Assembly: GCF_000281895.1 (NCBI RefSeq)
Contig: NZ_CM001558.1
Span: 1,430,556 to 1,494,555, forward strand
Source: Pseudomonas fluorescens Q2-87
GTDB lineage: Bacteria; Pseudomonadota; Gammaproteobacteria; Pseudomonadales; Pseudomonadaceae
Reading direction: 5' to 3'
Length of the DNA stretch: 64,000 bases
Shown here: positions 21,196 to 31,471 of the stretch, in pieces
Position numbering within the stretch: the first letter of the stretch is position 1
How the letters are laid out: each line of letters starts with the position of its first letter
The notes under the pieces: model-generated
Database searches by the model: none
What the model was told of the DNA's origin: nothing
The model's input: only the letters and a program-made list of their open reading frames with translations
Position numbers and translations under genes: made by a program

Positions 21196-21288
21196 GTGGC
21201 GAGGGAGCTTGCTCCCGCTCGGTTGCGCAGCAACCGCCAGATGCTTGGGGCCGCTTCGCAGCCCAGCGGGAGCGAGCTCCCTCGCCAC
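21196..21288. repeat. REP pair, GTGGCGAGGGAGC family
   Basis: Inverted copies of GTGGCGAGGGAGCTTGCTC lie between the convergent second NlpC gene and the sorbosone-dehydrogenase-like gene. Confidence 0.9.
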
Positions 21289-21318
21289 CGGGCTCATCCT
21301 CGAGTCTTCAAGGGTGGG

Positions 21319-22629
21319 TTATTTTCCCGACACCCGCCAAATCTTGTTCCCCACGTCATCGGCCACCAATAACCCACCCTGTTTATCGATCACCACGCCC
21401 ACCGGCCGGCCCTGGGCTTTCTCGTCGGCGTTCAGAAATCCAGTGAGCACATCCACCGGTTCACCTGCGGGTTTGCCACCGCTAAAGGGCACGAAAATTA
21501 CCTTATAACCACTGTGGGGCTTACGGTTCCAGGAGCCGTGCTGGCCGATGAAAGCCCCTTCGGTAAACGGTGCCGGCAAGTGGCTGCCTTCGGCGAAGGT
21601 CAGGCCCAGTGAGGCCGTGTGGGGCCCAACTGCGTAATCCGGGGCGATGGCCTTGGCCACCAGGGCCGGGTTTTGCGGCTCGACCCGGACATCGACGTTT
21701 TGCCCATAATAGCTATAGGGCCAGCCATAGAAAGCCCCGTCCTTGACCGAGGTGATGTAGTCCGGCACCAGGTCGCTGCCGATCTCATCCCGCTCGTTCA
21801 CGGCCGTCCACAACGCGCCGCTGCTGGGTTCCCAGGCCAGGCCGTTGGGGTTGCGCAGGCCCGAGGCAAAGATGCGGTGGCTGCCGCTGGCACGGTCCAC
21901 TTCCCAAATGGCCGCGCGACCTTCTTCAGCCTCGATGCCGTTTTCCGCGACGTTGCTGTTCGAGCCGGTGGTGACATAAAGCTTGCTGCCATCGCGGCTG
22001 GCGATGACATTCTTGGTCCAATGGTGGTTGATAGTCCCGCCCGGCAAATCGACGACCTTGGTCGGTTGCGCCTTGATCTGCGTTTCACCGTCTTTGTAGG
22101 GAAAGCGGATCAGCCGATCGGTGTCGGCCACGTACAGGTCATTGCCCACCAGGGTCATGCCGAACGGTGAGTTGAGGTTTTCCAGGAACACGGTGCGGGT
22201 TTCGGCAATGCCGTCGTGATTGGCATCGCGCAACAGCGTGATGCGATTGGGGCTGGGCACGCCGGCGCCGGCGCGGCCCATGACTTTCTTCATGACCCAG
22301 CCACGAATGCCCTTGGAATCGTCCGGTTTGGGCGGGGCGTTGGTCTCGGCCACCAGCACATCGCCATTGGGTAGTACGTAGAGCCAGCGTGGATGATCCA
22401 GCCCTTCGGCGAATGCCTCCACTTGGAGGCCCTGGGCCGGGGTTGGCTTGGCGCCTTGGGGCCAACCGACGGCTTCGGCAATATTCACCGTGGGGATCAG
22501 GGTCTTGTTCGGTTCGGGCAGTTTCGGCGAGGGGCCGGTGCCATCGGACACTTTCAGGCTGGAAGACTCGCCGCAAGCGACAAGTCCTGCGGCAAGGGTG
22601 ACGATCAAGAGATGGGATGGCTTGAGCAT
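21319..22629 (-). CDS. Sorbosone dehydrogenase-like PQQ-type beta-propeller lipoprotein
   Basis: Protein of 436 residues with lipobox ending at Cys19 (AAGLVAC), so it is lipid-anchored in the envelope. The mature part reads as a glucose/sorbosone dehydrogenase propeller: [75 protein letters not shown] and [19 protein letters not shown]. Members oxidise sugars or aldehydes with PQQ and pass electrons to the respiratory chain; the substrate here is not known. It is a lone gene. Confidence 0.88.
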   Translation of the reverse strand: MLKPSHLLIVTLAAGLVACGESSSLKVSDGTGPSPKLPEPNKTLIPTVNIAEAVGWPQGAKPTPAQGLQVEAFAEGLDHPRWLYVLPNGDVLVAETNAPPKPDDSKGIRGWVMKKVMGRAGAGVPSPNRITLLRDANHDGIAETRTVFLENLNSPFGMTLVGNDLYVADTDRLIRFPYKDGETQIKAQPTKVVDLPGGTINHHWTKNVIASRDGSKLYVTTGSNSNVAENGIEAEEGRAAIWEVDRASGSHRIFASGLRNPNGLAWEPSSGALWTAVNERDEIGSDLVPDYITSVKDGAFYGWPYSYYGQNVDVRVEPQNPALVAKAIAPDYAVGPHTASLGLTFAEGSHLPAPFTEGAFIGQHGSWNRKPHSGYKVIFVPFSGGKPAGEPVDVLTGFLNADEKAQGRPVGVVIDKQGGLLVADDVGNKIWRVSGK

Positions 22630-22735
22630 GCTGGCTTCCCTATGAATGCATGTGGTTATTCATAGAGAAGCGTAGACGCGCGATGGTTCAACTGCGGGTA
22701 GGCCAGTTTGCCAGGTAAAACCTTGTGGGAGCGAG

Positions 22736-23320
22736 TCAGCCGTGGGCCTGTTTGAACAGCACGGCGACGCCTGGGTGATAGTGGCCAGCCTCGTTGCGCA
22801 ATTTCCGGTAGGCATAGGGAAAGTACCAGGCCACGGCACAGGTGGTTTCCTTCTGCAGGTCGTCGACCATGTCCTGCAGTTCCTCAGGCGTGGCGCTCTG
22901 CTGGACTTTTTGCGGTGTGACGAACAGGCAACCCAATTTCAAGTCGCTGGCATAGCTGATGCGCTTGGCATCGCTGGTGACTTCCAGCAAAGGCTGGGTC
23001 AGGTTCAGTTGGTTGACCTTGGGCCAGCGCTGGGTGGCCTGGATAAAGGCGCGTTCCTCCGTGCTGGCGATGACCAGGTCGGCGCTGACGTTGCGTTCGC
23101 CTTCCTCGTTCTGCTTGCGGGTCGGGGCGCTTTGCAACGTGACCATCTCGGCCATCCAGGCGGCGGCCGACAACAGGCCGAGGTTGGTCCTTTCATCGAA
23201 CCAGTAGGGCGTGTCGTTATCGCCGCGCACGGCGTTGTAGCGGTCGATACAGTCAAACCAGCGTTCCAGCACCGGACGCAGGAATTCCAGTTTTGGGTTG
23301 CTGATGATCATGCCTTGCAT
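22736..23320 (-). CDS. Conserved hypothetical protein
   Basis: Protein of 194 residues, not recognised. GAGGG lies upstream of the ATG at 23320. It has no signal peptide or long hydrophobic segment; it looks soluble and mixed alpha/beta, with PVLERWFDCIDRYNAVRGD, a middle TRKQNEEGERNVSADLVIA, and a C-terminus with AVAWYFPYAYRKLRNEAGH. A truncated REP half-unit (TGTGGGAGCGAG) touches its stop codon. The next gene upstream is the riboswitch-controlled cob operon on the other strand. Confidence 0.75.
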   Translation of the reverse strand: MQGMIISNPKLEFLRPVLERWFDCIDRYNAVRGDNDTPYWFDERTNLGLLSAAAWMAEMVTLQSAPTRKQNEEGERNVSADLVIASTEERAFIQATQRWPKVNQLNLTQPLLEVTSDAKRISYASDLKLGCLFVTPQKVQQSATPEELQDMVDDLQKETTCAVAWYFPYAYRKLRNEAGHYHPGVAVLFKQAHG

Positions 23321-23489
23321 AACCTTGCCCTCTTGTTCTTGTGATATCGGGTCGTAGTGTCTCTTTGATATCACTTCCGCCAGCGTGACACAAGATTGGC
23401 GTCATTCCATTGATCTCGGCCAATAATCGGCGCTGGGCCTGTGGCAGCTTTAATTGACGCTCCACCCCCAACCCTCTAACCTTCGCGGC

Positions 23490-23680
23490 TTGTTTCAGGT
23501 GCTCTGTGGCCGTGGCCGACAGAGTGAAACAGGGAAGCCGGTGAGTGCACACGAACCCGGCGCTGCCCCCGCAACGGTAAATGAGTCAACGCTGCGCCTA
23601 CGCCACTGTGTCGCGGACATGGGAAGGCGCGCAGCTCGGCATCACGCCGCTCATGAGCCCGGAGACCGGCCTGACTCATC
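23490..23680 (+). promoter_or_regulatory. Cobalamin (B12) riboswitch upstream of cobO
   Basis: The conserved class landmarks occur in order: CAGGTGCTC near 23496, ACAGGGAAGCCGGTG near 23530, the core GCTGCCCCCGCAACGGTAA near 23562, and the closing B12 box GCCCGGAGACCGGCCTG near 23657. It lies on the sense strand about 90 bases before cobO, so it should lower expression of the whole operon when adenosylcobalamin is plentiful. The bases from 23321 to 23489 hold nothing else I recognise. Confidence 0.96.
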
Positions 23681-23682
23681 CA

Positions 23683-23727
23683 ACGGCATCACGGTGGGCG
23701 ATGCCAGGCTTGCTGCCGTCTTTTTTT
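23683..23727 (+). terminator. Putative riboswitch expression-platform terminator
   Basis: GGCATC/GATGCC forms a hairpin, and an alternative CGGCA/TGCCG pair encloses it, directly before a run of seven T (23720-23726). The position between aptamer and cobO fits an attenuator, but the pairing choice is a guess. Confidence 0.55.
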
Positions 23728-23769
23728 GTGCCCGCCCGCCGTTATCCAATCCCAACGGAGAGCTCCCCC

Positions 23770-24381
23770 ATGACCGATACGTCTGATCGCGACGAACGCC
23801 ACCTGGCGCGCATGCTGCGCAAAAAAGCCGTGATCGACGAGCGCATCGCCAATTCGCCGAACGAATGCGGCCTGTTGCTGGTGCTGACCGGTAACGGCAA
23901 GGGCAAGAGCAGCTCGGCGTTCGGCATGCTGGCGCGGTCCATGGGGCATGGCATGCAATGCGGCGTGGTGCAGTTCATCAAGGGGCGCAACAGCACCGGT
24001 GAGGAGTTGTTTTTCCGGCGCTTCCCGGAACAGGTGCATTTTCATGTCATGGGTGAAGGCTTCACCTGGGAAACCCAGGACCGCCAGCGTGACATCGCCG
24101 CCGCCGAAGCGGCCTGGGCGGTATCGCGGCAATTGCTGAGCGACCCAAGCATCGGCCTGGTGGTGCTCGACGAACTCAACATCGCCCTCAAGCACGGTTA
24201 CCTCGACCTCGATCAGGTCTTGAGCGACTTGCAGGCCCGTCCGCCGATGCAGCACGTGGTGGTGACTGGGCGCGGTGCCAAGGTGGAAATGATCGAATTG
24301 GCCGACACGGTGACTGAAATGGGCATGATCAAGCATGCGTTCCAGGCCGGAATCAAGGCGCAGAAAGGCGTCGAATTGTGA
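23770..24381 (+). CDS. cobO: Cob(I)yrinic acid a,c-diamide adenosyltransferase
   Basis: Protein of 203 residues that attaches the adenosyl group to reduced corrinoids. The P-loop is LTGNGKGKSSSAFG near residue 40; the GEELFFRRFPEQVHF and LVVLDELNIALKHGYLD (Walker B) segments fit the CobA/CobO family. The start MTDTSDRDERHLARMLRKK has CGGAGAG nearby and matches the family. It is first in the B12 operon behind the riboswitch, and its stop overlaps the GTG of cobB. Confidence 0.95.
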   Translation: MTDTSDRDERHLARMLRKKAVIDERIANSPNECGLLLVLTGNGKGKSSSAFGMLARSMGHGMQCGVVQFIKGRNSTGEELFFRRFPEQVHFHVMGEGFTWETQDRQRDIAAAEAAWAVSRQLLSDPSIGLVVLDELNIALKHGYLDLDQVLSDLQARPPMQHVVVTGRGAKVEMIELADTVTEMGMIKHAFQAGIKAQKGVEL

Positions 24382-25790
24382 GTGATGCTTCCCTGGCGAA
24401 CCGCCAATGCCCGGCGGTGCTGATCGCGGCGCCTGCCTCGGGGCAAGGCAAGACCACCGTCACCGCCGCACTGGCCCGCTTGCACCGCAAACAGGGACGC
24501 AAGGTGCGTGTCTTCAAGTGCGGCCCGGATTTCCTCGACCCGATGATTCTGGAGCGGGCCAGCGGCGCGCCGGTCTATCAATTGGACATGTGGATGGTTG
24601 GCGAGCAGGAAAGTCGCCGACTATTGTGGGAAGCCGCCGGCGAAGCGGACCTGATCCTGATCGAAGGGGTGATGGGGCTGTTCGACGGCACTCCGTCCAG
24701 CGCTGATCTGGCGCGACATTTTGGCGTCCCGGTGCTGGCGGTGATCGATGGCACGGCCATGGCCCAAACCTTCGGCGCCCTGGCTTTGGGCCTGGCGCGT
24801 TATCAAGCTGACTTGCCATTCGCCGGGGTCTTGGCCAACCGGGTCGGCACCTTGCGCCATGCACAGTTGCTCGAAGGCAGCCTGACCGAAGGCTTGCGCT
24901 GGTACGGCGCGTTGTCCCGGGAAACCGGCATCGAATTGCCCAGCCGTCATCTCGGGTTGGTGCAGGCCAGCGAGTTGAACGACCTCGACCTGCGCCTCGA
25001 CGCGGCAGCCGATGCGTTGGCCGGCAGTTGCGAAGTGGCGCTGCCGCCCGCGGTCGAATTCGCCGCCCCCGAAGTGATCACCGCGCAGCCATGGCTCGAC
25101 GGTGTGCGCATCGCCGTGGCCCGGGACGAAGCGTTTGCCTTCACCTATGGCGCGAGCCTGGATCTGCTGCGGGCGATGGGCGCGCAGTTGAGCTTTTTCT
25201 CGCCGATCCATGACAGCGCATTACCCGAAGCCGATAGCCTGTATCTGCCTGGCGGCTACCCAGAACTGCACCACGTGGCGCTGGCCGGTAACGCACCGAT
25301 GCTGGCGGCGATCCGTGCCCATCATGCAGCGGATAAACCCTTGCTCGCCGAATGTGGCGGCATGTTGTATCTGCTCGATTCCCTGACCGACGTCGAGGGC
25401 ACCCGCGCCGAACTGCTGGGCTTGCTCGCCGGCGATGCGCAGATGCAAAAGCGTCTGGCGGCCCTGGCCCTGCAAGCAGTGGATCTGCCGGAAGGCACCT
25501 TGCGTGGGCACACTTATCATCATTCGCTGACCAGCACCGAGCTTGAGCCGATTGCCCGTGGCCATAGCCCTAATGGCGGGCGTGGCGCAGAGGCGGTTTT
25601 CCGGCAAGGGCGAATGACGGCTTCTTATGTGCATTTTTATTTTCCATCCAATCCCAGGGCGATTGCCGCGCTGTTTGCGCCTGACCTCGAGGCCGCCTTC
25701 GCGAGCAGGCTCGCTCCCACAAGGGACCCTGTGATCTCAAGTGCAACGCAATCCAGTGTGGGAGCGAGCTTGCTCGCGAAGCGGCCATGA
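24378..25790 (+). CDS. cobB: Cobyrinic acid a,c-diamide synthase, with REP-derived tail
   Basis: Glutamine-dependent amidase of 470 residues that amidates the a and c side chains of cobyrinic acid. The N-terminal dethiobiotin-synthetase-like domain has P-loop APASGQGKTTVTAAL; the C-terminal class I glutaminase domain has its Cys in LLAECGGMLYLL. The start is GTG, overlapping cobO. Normal CobB sequence ends near NPRAIAALFAP. The last 33 or so residues (AFASRLAPTRDPV to [11 protein letters not shown]) are a translated REP pair that still reaches a stop overlapping bluB. Confidence 0.94.
   Translation: MSDASLANRQCPAVLIAAPASGQGKTTVTAALARLHRKQGRKVRVFKCGPDFLDPMILERASGAPVYQLDMWMVGEQESRRLLWEAAGEADLILIEGVMGLFDGTPSSADLARHFGVPVLAVIDGTAMAQTFGALALGLARYQADLPFAGVLANRVGTLRHAQLLEGSLTEGLRWYGALSRETGIELPSRHLGLVQASELNDLDLRLDAAADALAGSCEVALPPAVEFAAPEVITAQPWLDGVRIAVARDEAFAFTYGASLDLLRAMGAQLSFFSPIHDSALPEADSLYLPGGYPELHHVALAGNAPMLAAIRAHHAADKPLLAECGGMLYLLDSLTDVEGTRAELLGLLAGDAQMQKRLAALALQAVDLPEGTLRGHTYHHSLTSTELEPIARGHSPNGGRGAEAVFRQGRMTASYVHFYFPSNPRAIAALFAPDLEAAFASRLAPTRDPVISSATQSSVGASLLAKRP
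25690..25786. repeat. REP pair inside the 3' coding end of cobB
   Basis: GGCCGCCTTCGCGAGCAGG and CTCGCTCCCACA on the left mirror TGTGGGAGCGAGC, TTGCTCGCGAAG and CGGCC on the right, with a 37-base spacer. Both arms and spacer are in the cobB reading frame; the right arm ends one base before the bluB ATG. Confidence 0.92.
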
Positions 25791-26437
25791 CCGACAACGC
25801 CTTCCCCCAGGCCGAACGCGACGCGGTCTACCGCGCCATCGCCGAACGCCGTGACATGCGCCACTTCACCGGCGGCACGGTTGAACCGGCCTTGCTGCGC
25901 CGATTGCTGGAGGCCGCGCACCAGGCACCCAGCGTAGGGCTGATGCAACCGTGGCGGTTTATCCGCATCAGCGACCGGGTTTTACGCGCAAACATCCAGC
26001 AGTTGGTGGAAGAAGAACGCATCCGCACCGCCGAGGCCTTGGGCGAGCGCAGCGATGAGTTCATGAAGCTCAAGGTCGAAGGCATCAACGACTGCGCCGA
26101 AGTGCTGGTGGCGGCGTTGATGGATGACCGCGAGCGGCACATCTTCGGTCGCCGGACGTTGCCGGAAATGGACCTGGCCTCGCTGTCCTGTGCGATCCAG
26201 AACCTATGGCTGGCCGCCCGCGTTGAAGGGCTGGGAATGGGCTGGGTGTCTCTGTTCGAACCCCAGGCCCTGGCTGACCTGCTGGGCCTGCCCGCCGGCG
26301 CCAAGCCGCTGGCGATATTGTGCCTCGGCCCGGTCGAAGGTTTTTATCCGGCGCCAATGCTCGCGTTGGAAGGCTGGGCGCAGCCGCGTTCGCTGAATGA
26401 GTTGCTCTATGAAAACCATTGGGGAGTGCGCCCATGA
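25787..26437 (+). CDS. bluB: 5,6-dimethylbenzimidazole synthase
   Basis: Flavin-destructase of 216 residues with the nitroreductase fold; it converts reduced FMN and oxygen to DMB, the lower ligand of B12. Family signs are [21 protein letters not shown], the [13 protein letters not shown] segment, and [17 protein letters not shown] near the C-terminus. Its ATG overlaps the cobB stop (ATGA) and sits directly against the REP arm, so it lacks a clear ribosome-binding site and probably depends on coupling. Its own stop overlaps cbiB. Confidence 0.95.
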   Translation: MTDNAFPQAERDAVYRAIAERRDMRHFTGGTVEPALLRRLLEAAHQAPSVGLMQPWRFIRISDRVLRANIQQLVEEERIRTAEALGERSDEFMKLKVEGINDCAEVLVAALMDDRERHIFGRRTLPEMDLASLSCAIQNLWLAARVEGLGMGWVSLFEPQALADLLGLPAGAKPLAILCLGPVEGFYPAPMLALEGWAQPRSLNELLYENHWGVRP

Positions 26438-27342
26438 GCGTCGCGTTGCTCAGTGTCGCTGCGGTGGCGCTGGATGCGTTGCTGGGCGAGCCCCGGCGTT
26501 GGCATCCATTGGTAGCATTCGGCGGTTTTGCTGAACGCATCGAACAACGCTTCAACGCCGGCGGACGTGGCTGGCGCAGTCATGGCGTGACGGCATGGAT
26601 CATCACCGTGCTGCCGCTGACCTTGCTCGCCACAGCCTTATCCTGGGCGCCGATGGTTGGGTGGTTGGTGGAGATTCTCGCACTGTACTGCGCCCTCGGC
26701 CTGCGCAGCCTCGGCGAACACGTCGAGCCGGTGGCACGGGCGCTGCGCGGCGGGGATCTGGACGAAGCACGCAAGCGTGTCGGTTACCTGGTCAGCCGCG
26801 AAACCGCGGAACTGGACGAAACCGCCGTGGCTCGCGCCGCCACCGAATCGGTGCTGGAGAACGGCAGCGATGCGGTGTTCGCCGCGCTGTTCTGGTTTGC
26901 GGTGGCCGGCGCGCCTGGCGTGGTGCTGTATCGCTTGAGCAATACCCTCGACGCCATGTGGGGTTACCGCAACGAACGTTTCGAACGCTTCGGCTGGGCG
27001 GCGGCCAAGATCGACGATGTGCTCAATTACATCCCTGCGCGCCTGGTGGCGTTGACCTACGCGTTGCTCGGCAAAACCCGCCTGGCGTTCAAGTGCTGGC
27101 GCACCCAGGGTCCGACCTGGGACAGCCCCAATGCCGGGCCGGTCATGGCCGCCGGTGCTGGTGCGTTGGGTGTCGAGTTGGGCGGGGCGGCGGTTTACCA
27201 CGGTGAACTGCACCAACGTCCGCCGCTGGGCGAAGGCGTGCCGGCGAGCGCGGACTCCATTGATCGCGGCTGGCAATTGGTCCAGCGCGGCGTATGGTTG
27301 TGGTTGCTGATTCTCTGCCTGGGAGCTGAGTTTTATGCTTGA
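26434..27342 (+). CDS. cbiB: Adenosylcobinamide-phosphate synthase (CbiB/CobD)
   Basis: Membrane enzyme of 302 residues that attaches aminopropanol phosphate to adenosylcobyric acid. It opens with [19 protein letters not shown], the family's DxxxGDPxxxxHP-like motif, then has hydrophobic helices and the conserved [23 protein letters not shown] and [12 protein letters not shown] regions. The ATG overlaps the bluB stop (ATGA), and its end overlaps the next gene by eight bases. Some schemes call it CobD. Confidence 0.94.
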   Translation: MSVALLSVAAVALDALLGEPRRWHPLVAFGGFAERIEQRFNAGGRGWRSHGVTAWIITVLPLTLLATALSWAPMVGWLVEILALYCALGLRSLGEHVEPVARALRGGDLDEARKRVGYLVSRETAELDETAVARAATESVLENGSDAVFAALFWFAVAGAPGVVLYRLSNTLDAMWGYRNERFERFGWAAAKIDDVLNYIPARLVALTYALLGKTRLAFKCWRTQGPTWDSPNAGPVMAAGAGALGVELGGAAVYHGELHQRPPLGEGVPASADSIDRGWQLVQRGVWLWLLILCLGAEFYA

Positions 27343-28327
27343 GCACGGCGGACGCTTGCGCAACGCGGCCTTGCAATACGGCATTGCCGAAGCCGATTGG
27401 CTGGATCTGTCCAGCGGCCTGGCACCCTGGCCGTTCGATGTCCCGACGATACCGTTGCGCGCCTGGGCACGCCTGCCGGAAACCGATGACGGACTGGAGC
27501 ACGCCGCCTGCGATTATTACGGCGCGGCGCAGGTATTGCCGGTGGCCGGTTCGCAGATGGCGATCCAATTGCTGCCGCGCCTGCGCCGGGCGGGCAAGGT
27601 TGGCGTCTTGTCACCGTGCTACGCCGAGCACGCCGAAGCCTGGCGCCGCGCCGGCTACATCGTGCGTGAAGTGCTGGAAGCGGAGGTGGATTTCTTTCTC
27701 GACAGCCTCGACGTACTGGTGGTGGTCAACCCGAACAATCCCACCGGCCTGAGCCTGACTCCCGAGCGTTTGCTGGACTGGCACGCCCGTTTGGCCCAAC
27801 GCGGCGGCTGGTTGGTGGTGGACGAGGCCTTTATGGACGTTACGCCGCACCTCAGCCTGGCGGACCAAACCCATCAGGTCGGGCTGATCGTGTTGCGGTC
27901 GTTTGGCAAGTTCTTTGGCTTGGCCGGGGTGCGCCTAGGGTTTGTATTGGCCGAGCGTCGCTTGCTCAAGTTACTCGCCGAACAGGTCGGGCCGTGGGTT
28001 GTCAGCGGGCCGACCCGGGTGCTGGGCCAGGCCTGCCTGCTGGATACCGCTGCCCAAGTCCGCCAGCGACAACGCTGCGAAGCCAGCAGTCAACGCCTGG
28101 CGCTGATCCTCGAACGCTACGGTTTCAAACCCCAGGGCGGCTGCGGCCTGTTCCAATGGCTGGTCACGGATCAGGCCCAGGAGCTTCACGATTTCATGGC
28201 CCAGCGCGGCATTCTCCTGCGCTTGTTCGTCCACAACAGCAGCCTGCGCTTCGGGCTGCCGGCTGATGACGCCGAGTTCCTGCGTCTCGAACAGGCGCTC
28301 GAGGCCTACACCAAGGACATCCAATGA
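27335..28327 (+). CDS. cobD: Threonine-phosphate decarboxylase (CobD/CobC type)
   Basis: PLP enzyme of 330 residues of aminotransferase class I/II fold; it makes aminopropanol phosphate for the nucleotide loop. The [18 protein letters not shown] region contacts PLP and the Schiff-base lysine lies in [16 protein letters not shown]. The N-terminus ([15 protein letters not shown]) matches the cobalamin branch rather than HisC. It overlaps cbiB by eight bases and cobQ by four. The symbol follows Salmonella usage; Pseudomonas literature often calls it cobC. Confidence 0.92.
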   Translation: MLEHGGRLRNAALQYGIAEADWLDLSSGLAPWPFDVPTIPLRAWARLPETDDGLEHAACDYYGAAQVLPVAGSQMAIQLLPRLRRAGKVGVLSPCYAEHAEAWRRAGYIVREVLEAEVDFFLDSLDVLVVVNPNNPTGLSLTPERLLDWHARLAQRGGWLVVDEAFMDVTPHLSLADQTHQVGLIVLRSFGKFFGLAGVRLGFVLAERRLLKLLAEQVGPWVVSGPTRVLGQACLLDTAAQVRQRQRCEASSQRLALILERYGFKPQGGCGLFQWLVTDQAQELHDFMAQRGILLRLFVHNSSLRFGLPADDAEFLRLEQALEAYTKDIQ

Positions 28328-29775
28328 CCACAGTGATGGTGCAAGGCACCACGTCCGATGCCGGCAAAAGTACCCTGGTTACGGCGTTGTGCCGCTGGGT
28401 TCGGCGCCAGGGTGTCAGCGTGGTGCCGTTCAAACCGCAGAACATGGCGCTCAACAGCGCCGTGACAGCCGACGGCGGCGAAATCGGTCGCGCCCAGGCC
28501 GTGCAGGCCCAGGCCGCCGGCCTTGAACCGCATACCGACATGAACCCGGTGCTGCTCAAGCCCAACAGCGACACGGGCGCCCAAGTGATCATCCATGGCC
28601 GCGCCGTCACCACCATGAACGCCGTGGCCTATCACGATTACAAAGCCATCGCGATGCAAGCGGTACTCGCTTCCCATCAACGCCTGAGTGCGGCCTATCC
28701 GGTGGTGATGGTGGAGGGCGCCGGCTCGCCGGCGGAGATCAACCTGCGTGCCGGTGACATTGCCAACATGGGCTTTGCCGAGGCAGTGGATTGCCCGGTG
28801 CTGCTGATCGCCGACATCAATCGCGGCGGGGTATTCGCCCATCTGGTCGGCACCTTGGAGTTGCTGTCGCCCAGCGAGCAAGCGCGGGTCAAGGGCTTCA
28901 TCATCAACCGTTTTCGCGGTGACATCGCCTTGCTGCAACCGGGCCTGGATTGGTTGGAAGCGCGCACCGGCAAACCGGTGGTGGGCGTGTTGCCCTACGT
29001 GATGGACCTGCACCTGGAAGCCGAGGACGGCCTCGACCAGCGCCAGGCCGACAAGGCCGAGCAGGTACTCAAGGTGGTGGTTCCGGTGCTGCCGCGCATC
29101 AGCAACCACACCGATTTCGATCCGTTGCGGTTGCACCCACAGGTCGACCTGCAATTCATCGGCCCCGGCCAGCCCATCCCGCCGGCCGACCTGATCATCC
29201 TGCCCGGTTCGAAAAGCGTGCGCAGCGACCTGACCTACCTGCGCGCCAACGGCTGGGAAACCACGATCCAACGGCACCTGCGCTACGGCGGCAAGTTGCT
29301 GGGCATCTGCGGTGGTTTGCAGATGCTCGGCCAGCAGGTCCACGACCCTCTGGGGCTGGAAGGCGCGGCGGGTTCCAGTGCTGGCCTGGCTCTGCTGGAT
29401 TTCGAAACGACGCTGGAACATGAGAAACAACTGCGTAATGTCCGCGGGCGCCTGGCCTTGGAAAACGCCGAGGTCAGCGGCTACGAAATTCACGCGGGCG
29501 TGACCTCGGGCCCGGCATTAGAGCAGGCGGCGGTTCATTTGGACGACGGTCGTTGCGACGGCGCGCAAAGCCTCGATGGGCAGATTTTCGGCACCTATCT
29601 CCACGGGCTGTTCGAGTCGCCCCAGGCCAGCAGCGCGTTGTTGCGTTGGGCCGGGTTGCAGGATGTGCAGGCGGTGGATTACCACGGCTTGCGCGAGCGC
29701 GATATCGAGCGGCTGGCGGATCTGGTGGAACGGCATTTGGACATTGGGTTGTTGCGTCAGCTTTGTGGGATTTAG
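28324..29775 (+). CDS. cobQ: Cobyric acid synthase
   Basis: Protein of 483 residues that amidates side chains b, d, e and g of adenosylcobyrinic acid diamide. The N-terminal domain has [17 protein letters not shown] and [10 protein letters not shown]; the C-terminal triad glutaminase has its Cys in [12 protein letters not shown] and the His in [11 protein letters not shown]. The start overlaps the preceding stop (ATGA). A REP pair follows before cobU. Confidence 0.96.
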   Translation: MTTVMVQGTTSDAGKSTLVTALCRWVRRQGVSVVPFKPQNMALNSAVTADGGEIGRAQAVQAQAAGLEPHTDMNPVLLKPNSDTGAQVIIHGRAVTTMNAVAYHDYKAIAMQAVLASHQRLSAAYPVVMVEGAGSPAEINLRAGDIANMGFAEAVDCPVLLIADINRGGVFAHLVGTLELLSPSEQARVKGFIINRFRGDIALLQPGLDWLEARTGKPVVGVLPYVMDLHLEAEDGLDQRQADKAEQVLKVVVPVLPRISNHTDFDPLRLHPQVDLQFIGPGQPIPPADLIILPGSKSVRSDLTYLRANGWETTIQRHLRYGGKLLGICGGLQMLGQQVHDPLGLEGAAGSSAGLALLDFETTLEHEKQLRNVRGRLALENAEVSGYEIHAGVTSGPALEQAAVHLDDGRCDGAQSLDGQIFGTYLHGLFESPQASSALLRWAGLQDVQAVDYHGLRERDIERLADLVERHLDIGLLRQLCGI

Positions 29776-29786
29776 GGTGGCTGACT

Positions 29787-29864
29787 GGCCTCTTCGCGGG
29801 CAAGCCCGCTCCCACAGGGGAATGCATTTCAAACTGTGGGAGCGGGCTTGCTCGCGAAGAGGCC
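29787..29864. repeat. REP pair between cobQ and cobU
   Basis: GGCCTCTTCGCGGGCAAGC and GGGCTTGCTCGCGAAGAGGCC are inverted around a 17-base spacer. This is the only sizeable gap inside the cob operon, so a hairpin here could uncouple cobU and later genes from cobQ. Confidence 0.9.
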
Positions 29865-29897
29865 GGTCGCCACACCGCCAATAAAAGGTAATGACTC

Positions 29898-30419
29898 ATG
29901 CTCCAACTCATCCTCGGCGGCGCCCGCTCCGGCAAAAGTCGCCTGGCGGAAAAACTTGCGGCCGAAACAGGCCTGCCAGTGACCTATATCGCCACCAGCC
30001 AACCCCTGGACGGCGAGATGAACGCCCGTGTCGCCCAACACCGCGCTCGCCGCCCGGCCGACTGGGCGCTGGTGGAAGAACCGTTGGCCCTGGCCCGTGT
30101 GCTGCGGGAGAACGCCGCGCCTGGACAATGCCTGCTGGTGGATTGCCTGACCCTCTGGCTGACCAACCTGCTGATGCTCGACGACCCCGAGCGGTTGAAC
30201 GCAGAGCGCGAAGCGCTGTTGGACTGCCTCGTCGCGTTGCCCGGTGAAATCATTTTTGTCAGCAACGAGACCGGCATGGGTGTCGTGCCCTTGGGCGAGT
30301 TGACTCGCCGTTATGTCGATGAAGCCGGTTGGCTGCATCAAGCCTTGGCCGAACGGTGTCAGCGCGTCGTGCTGACCGTCGCCGGCCTGCCCCTGACTCT
30401 CAAAGGTACTGCGTTATGA
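29898..30419 (+). CDS. cobU: Adenosylcobinamide kinase / guanylyltransferase
   Basis: Bifunctional enzyme of 173 residues that phosphorylates adenosylcobinamide and then forms the GDP derivative. The P-loop is [16 protein letters not shown] near residue 5, the guanylylated His lies in [13 protein letters not shown], and the Walker B-like [14 protein letters not shown] follows. [12 protein letters not shown] is the conserved CobU motif. Its stop overlaps the cobT ATG. Older Pseudomonas usage calls it CobP. Confidence 0.95.
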   Translation: MLQLILGGARSGKSRLAEKLAAETGLPVTYIATSQPLDGEMNARVAQHRARRPADWALVEEPLALARVLRENAAPGQCLLVDCLTLWLTNLLMLDDPERLNAEREALLDCLVALPGEIIFVSNETGMGVVPLGELTRRYVDEAGWLHQALAERCQRVVLTVAGLPLTLKGTAL

Positions 30420-31471
30420 CTCACCGCTGGTGGCTGGACCCATGCAAGCCCCTCGACACCCAGGCCCTGAAACAGGCCACGGCCCGTCAGCAACAACTGA
30501 CCAAACCGGCCGGCTCGCTAGGACGGTTGGAGTCGGTGGCGGTGCAACTGGCGGGGCTGCAAGGGCAGGTCAAGCCGCGCCTGGATCAAGTCTGGATCGC
30601 GATTTTCGCTGGCGACCATGGCGTGGTGGCCGAGGGCGTATCAGCCTTTCCCCAGGAAGTGACCGGGCAGATGCTGCTCAACTTCGTCAGCGGCGGAGCG
30701 GCCATCAGCGTCCTGGCGCGGCAATTGGGCGTGTCTCTGGAAGTGGTGGACCTGGGCACCGTGACGCCTGCGCTTGACCTGCCCGGTGTGCGGCATTTGC
30801 ATGTCGGGCCGGGCACGGCGAATTTCGTCCACGGCCCGGCGATGACCGCGGCCCAGGGCGAACAAGCCTTGCAGGCCGGACGCGACAGCGTGACGCGCGC
30901 CGTCGCGGCGGGAACGCATTTGTTCATCGGCGGCGAAATGGGCATCGGCAACACCACGGCCGCCAGCGCCCTGGCCTGTGCCTTGCTCGATTGCCCAGTG
31001 GCGCATCTGGTCGGGCCGGGCACTGGGCTGGACGCGGCGGGTGTCAGCCACAAGGCCCAAGTGATCGAGCGGGCCCTGGCGCGGCACAATGCCCAGCGCG
31101 ATGACCCGTTGCAGACCTTGTTCAACCTCGGCGGTTTTGAAATCGCCGCGTTGGGCGGTGCGTACCTGGCGTGTGCCCAGCAGGGCATCGCCGTGCTGGT
31201 GGATGGCTTCATCTGCAGCGTCGCGGCCCTGTTGGCGGTGCGGTTGAATCCTGAATGCCGGCCATGGTTGCTGTTCGGCCATCGCGGTGCCGAACCGGGC
31301 CATCGCCACGTGCTCGAAACCCTCGGCGCCGAACCGTTGCTGGACCTCGGCCTGCGCCTGGGCGAGGGCAGTGGCGCGGCGCTGGCGGTGCCGTTGTTGC
31401 GCCTGGCCTGTGACCTTCACGGGCAAATGGCGACGTTTGCTGAAGCGGCCGTGGCGGATCGCCCGGCATGA
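30416..31471 (+). CDS. cobT: Nicotinate-nucleotide--dimethylbenzimidazole phosphoribosyltransferase
   Basis: Protein of 351 residues that makes alpha-ribazole phosphate from DMB and nicotinate mononucleotide. Conserved segments seen: [55 protein letters not shown] and [14 protein letters not shown]; the family's catalytic Glu lies near the C-terminus. It overlaps both cobU and the following phosphatase gene by four bases. With bluB upstream, the operon can make and attach the lower ligand itself. Confidence 0.96.
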   Translation: MTHRWWLDPCKPLDTQALKQATARQQQLTKPAGSLGRLESVAVQLAGLQGQVKPRLDQVWIAIFAGDHGVVAEGVSAFPQEVTGQMLLNFVSGGAAISVLARQLGVSLEVVDLGTVTPALDLPGVRHLHVGPGTANFVHGPAMTAAQGEQALQAGRDSVTRAVAAGTHLFIGGEMGIGNTTAASALACALLDCPVAHLVGPGTGLDAAGVSHKAQVIERALARHNAQRDDPLQTLFNLGGFEIAALGGAYLACAQQGIAVLVDGFICSVAALLAVRLNPECRPWLLFGHRGAEPGHRHVLETLGAEPLLDLGLRLGEGSGAALAVPLLRLACDLHGQMATFAEAAVADRPA

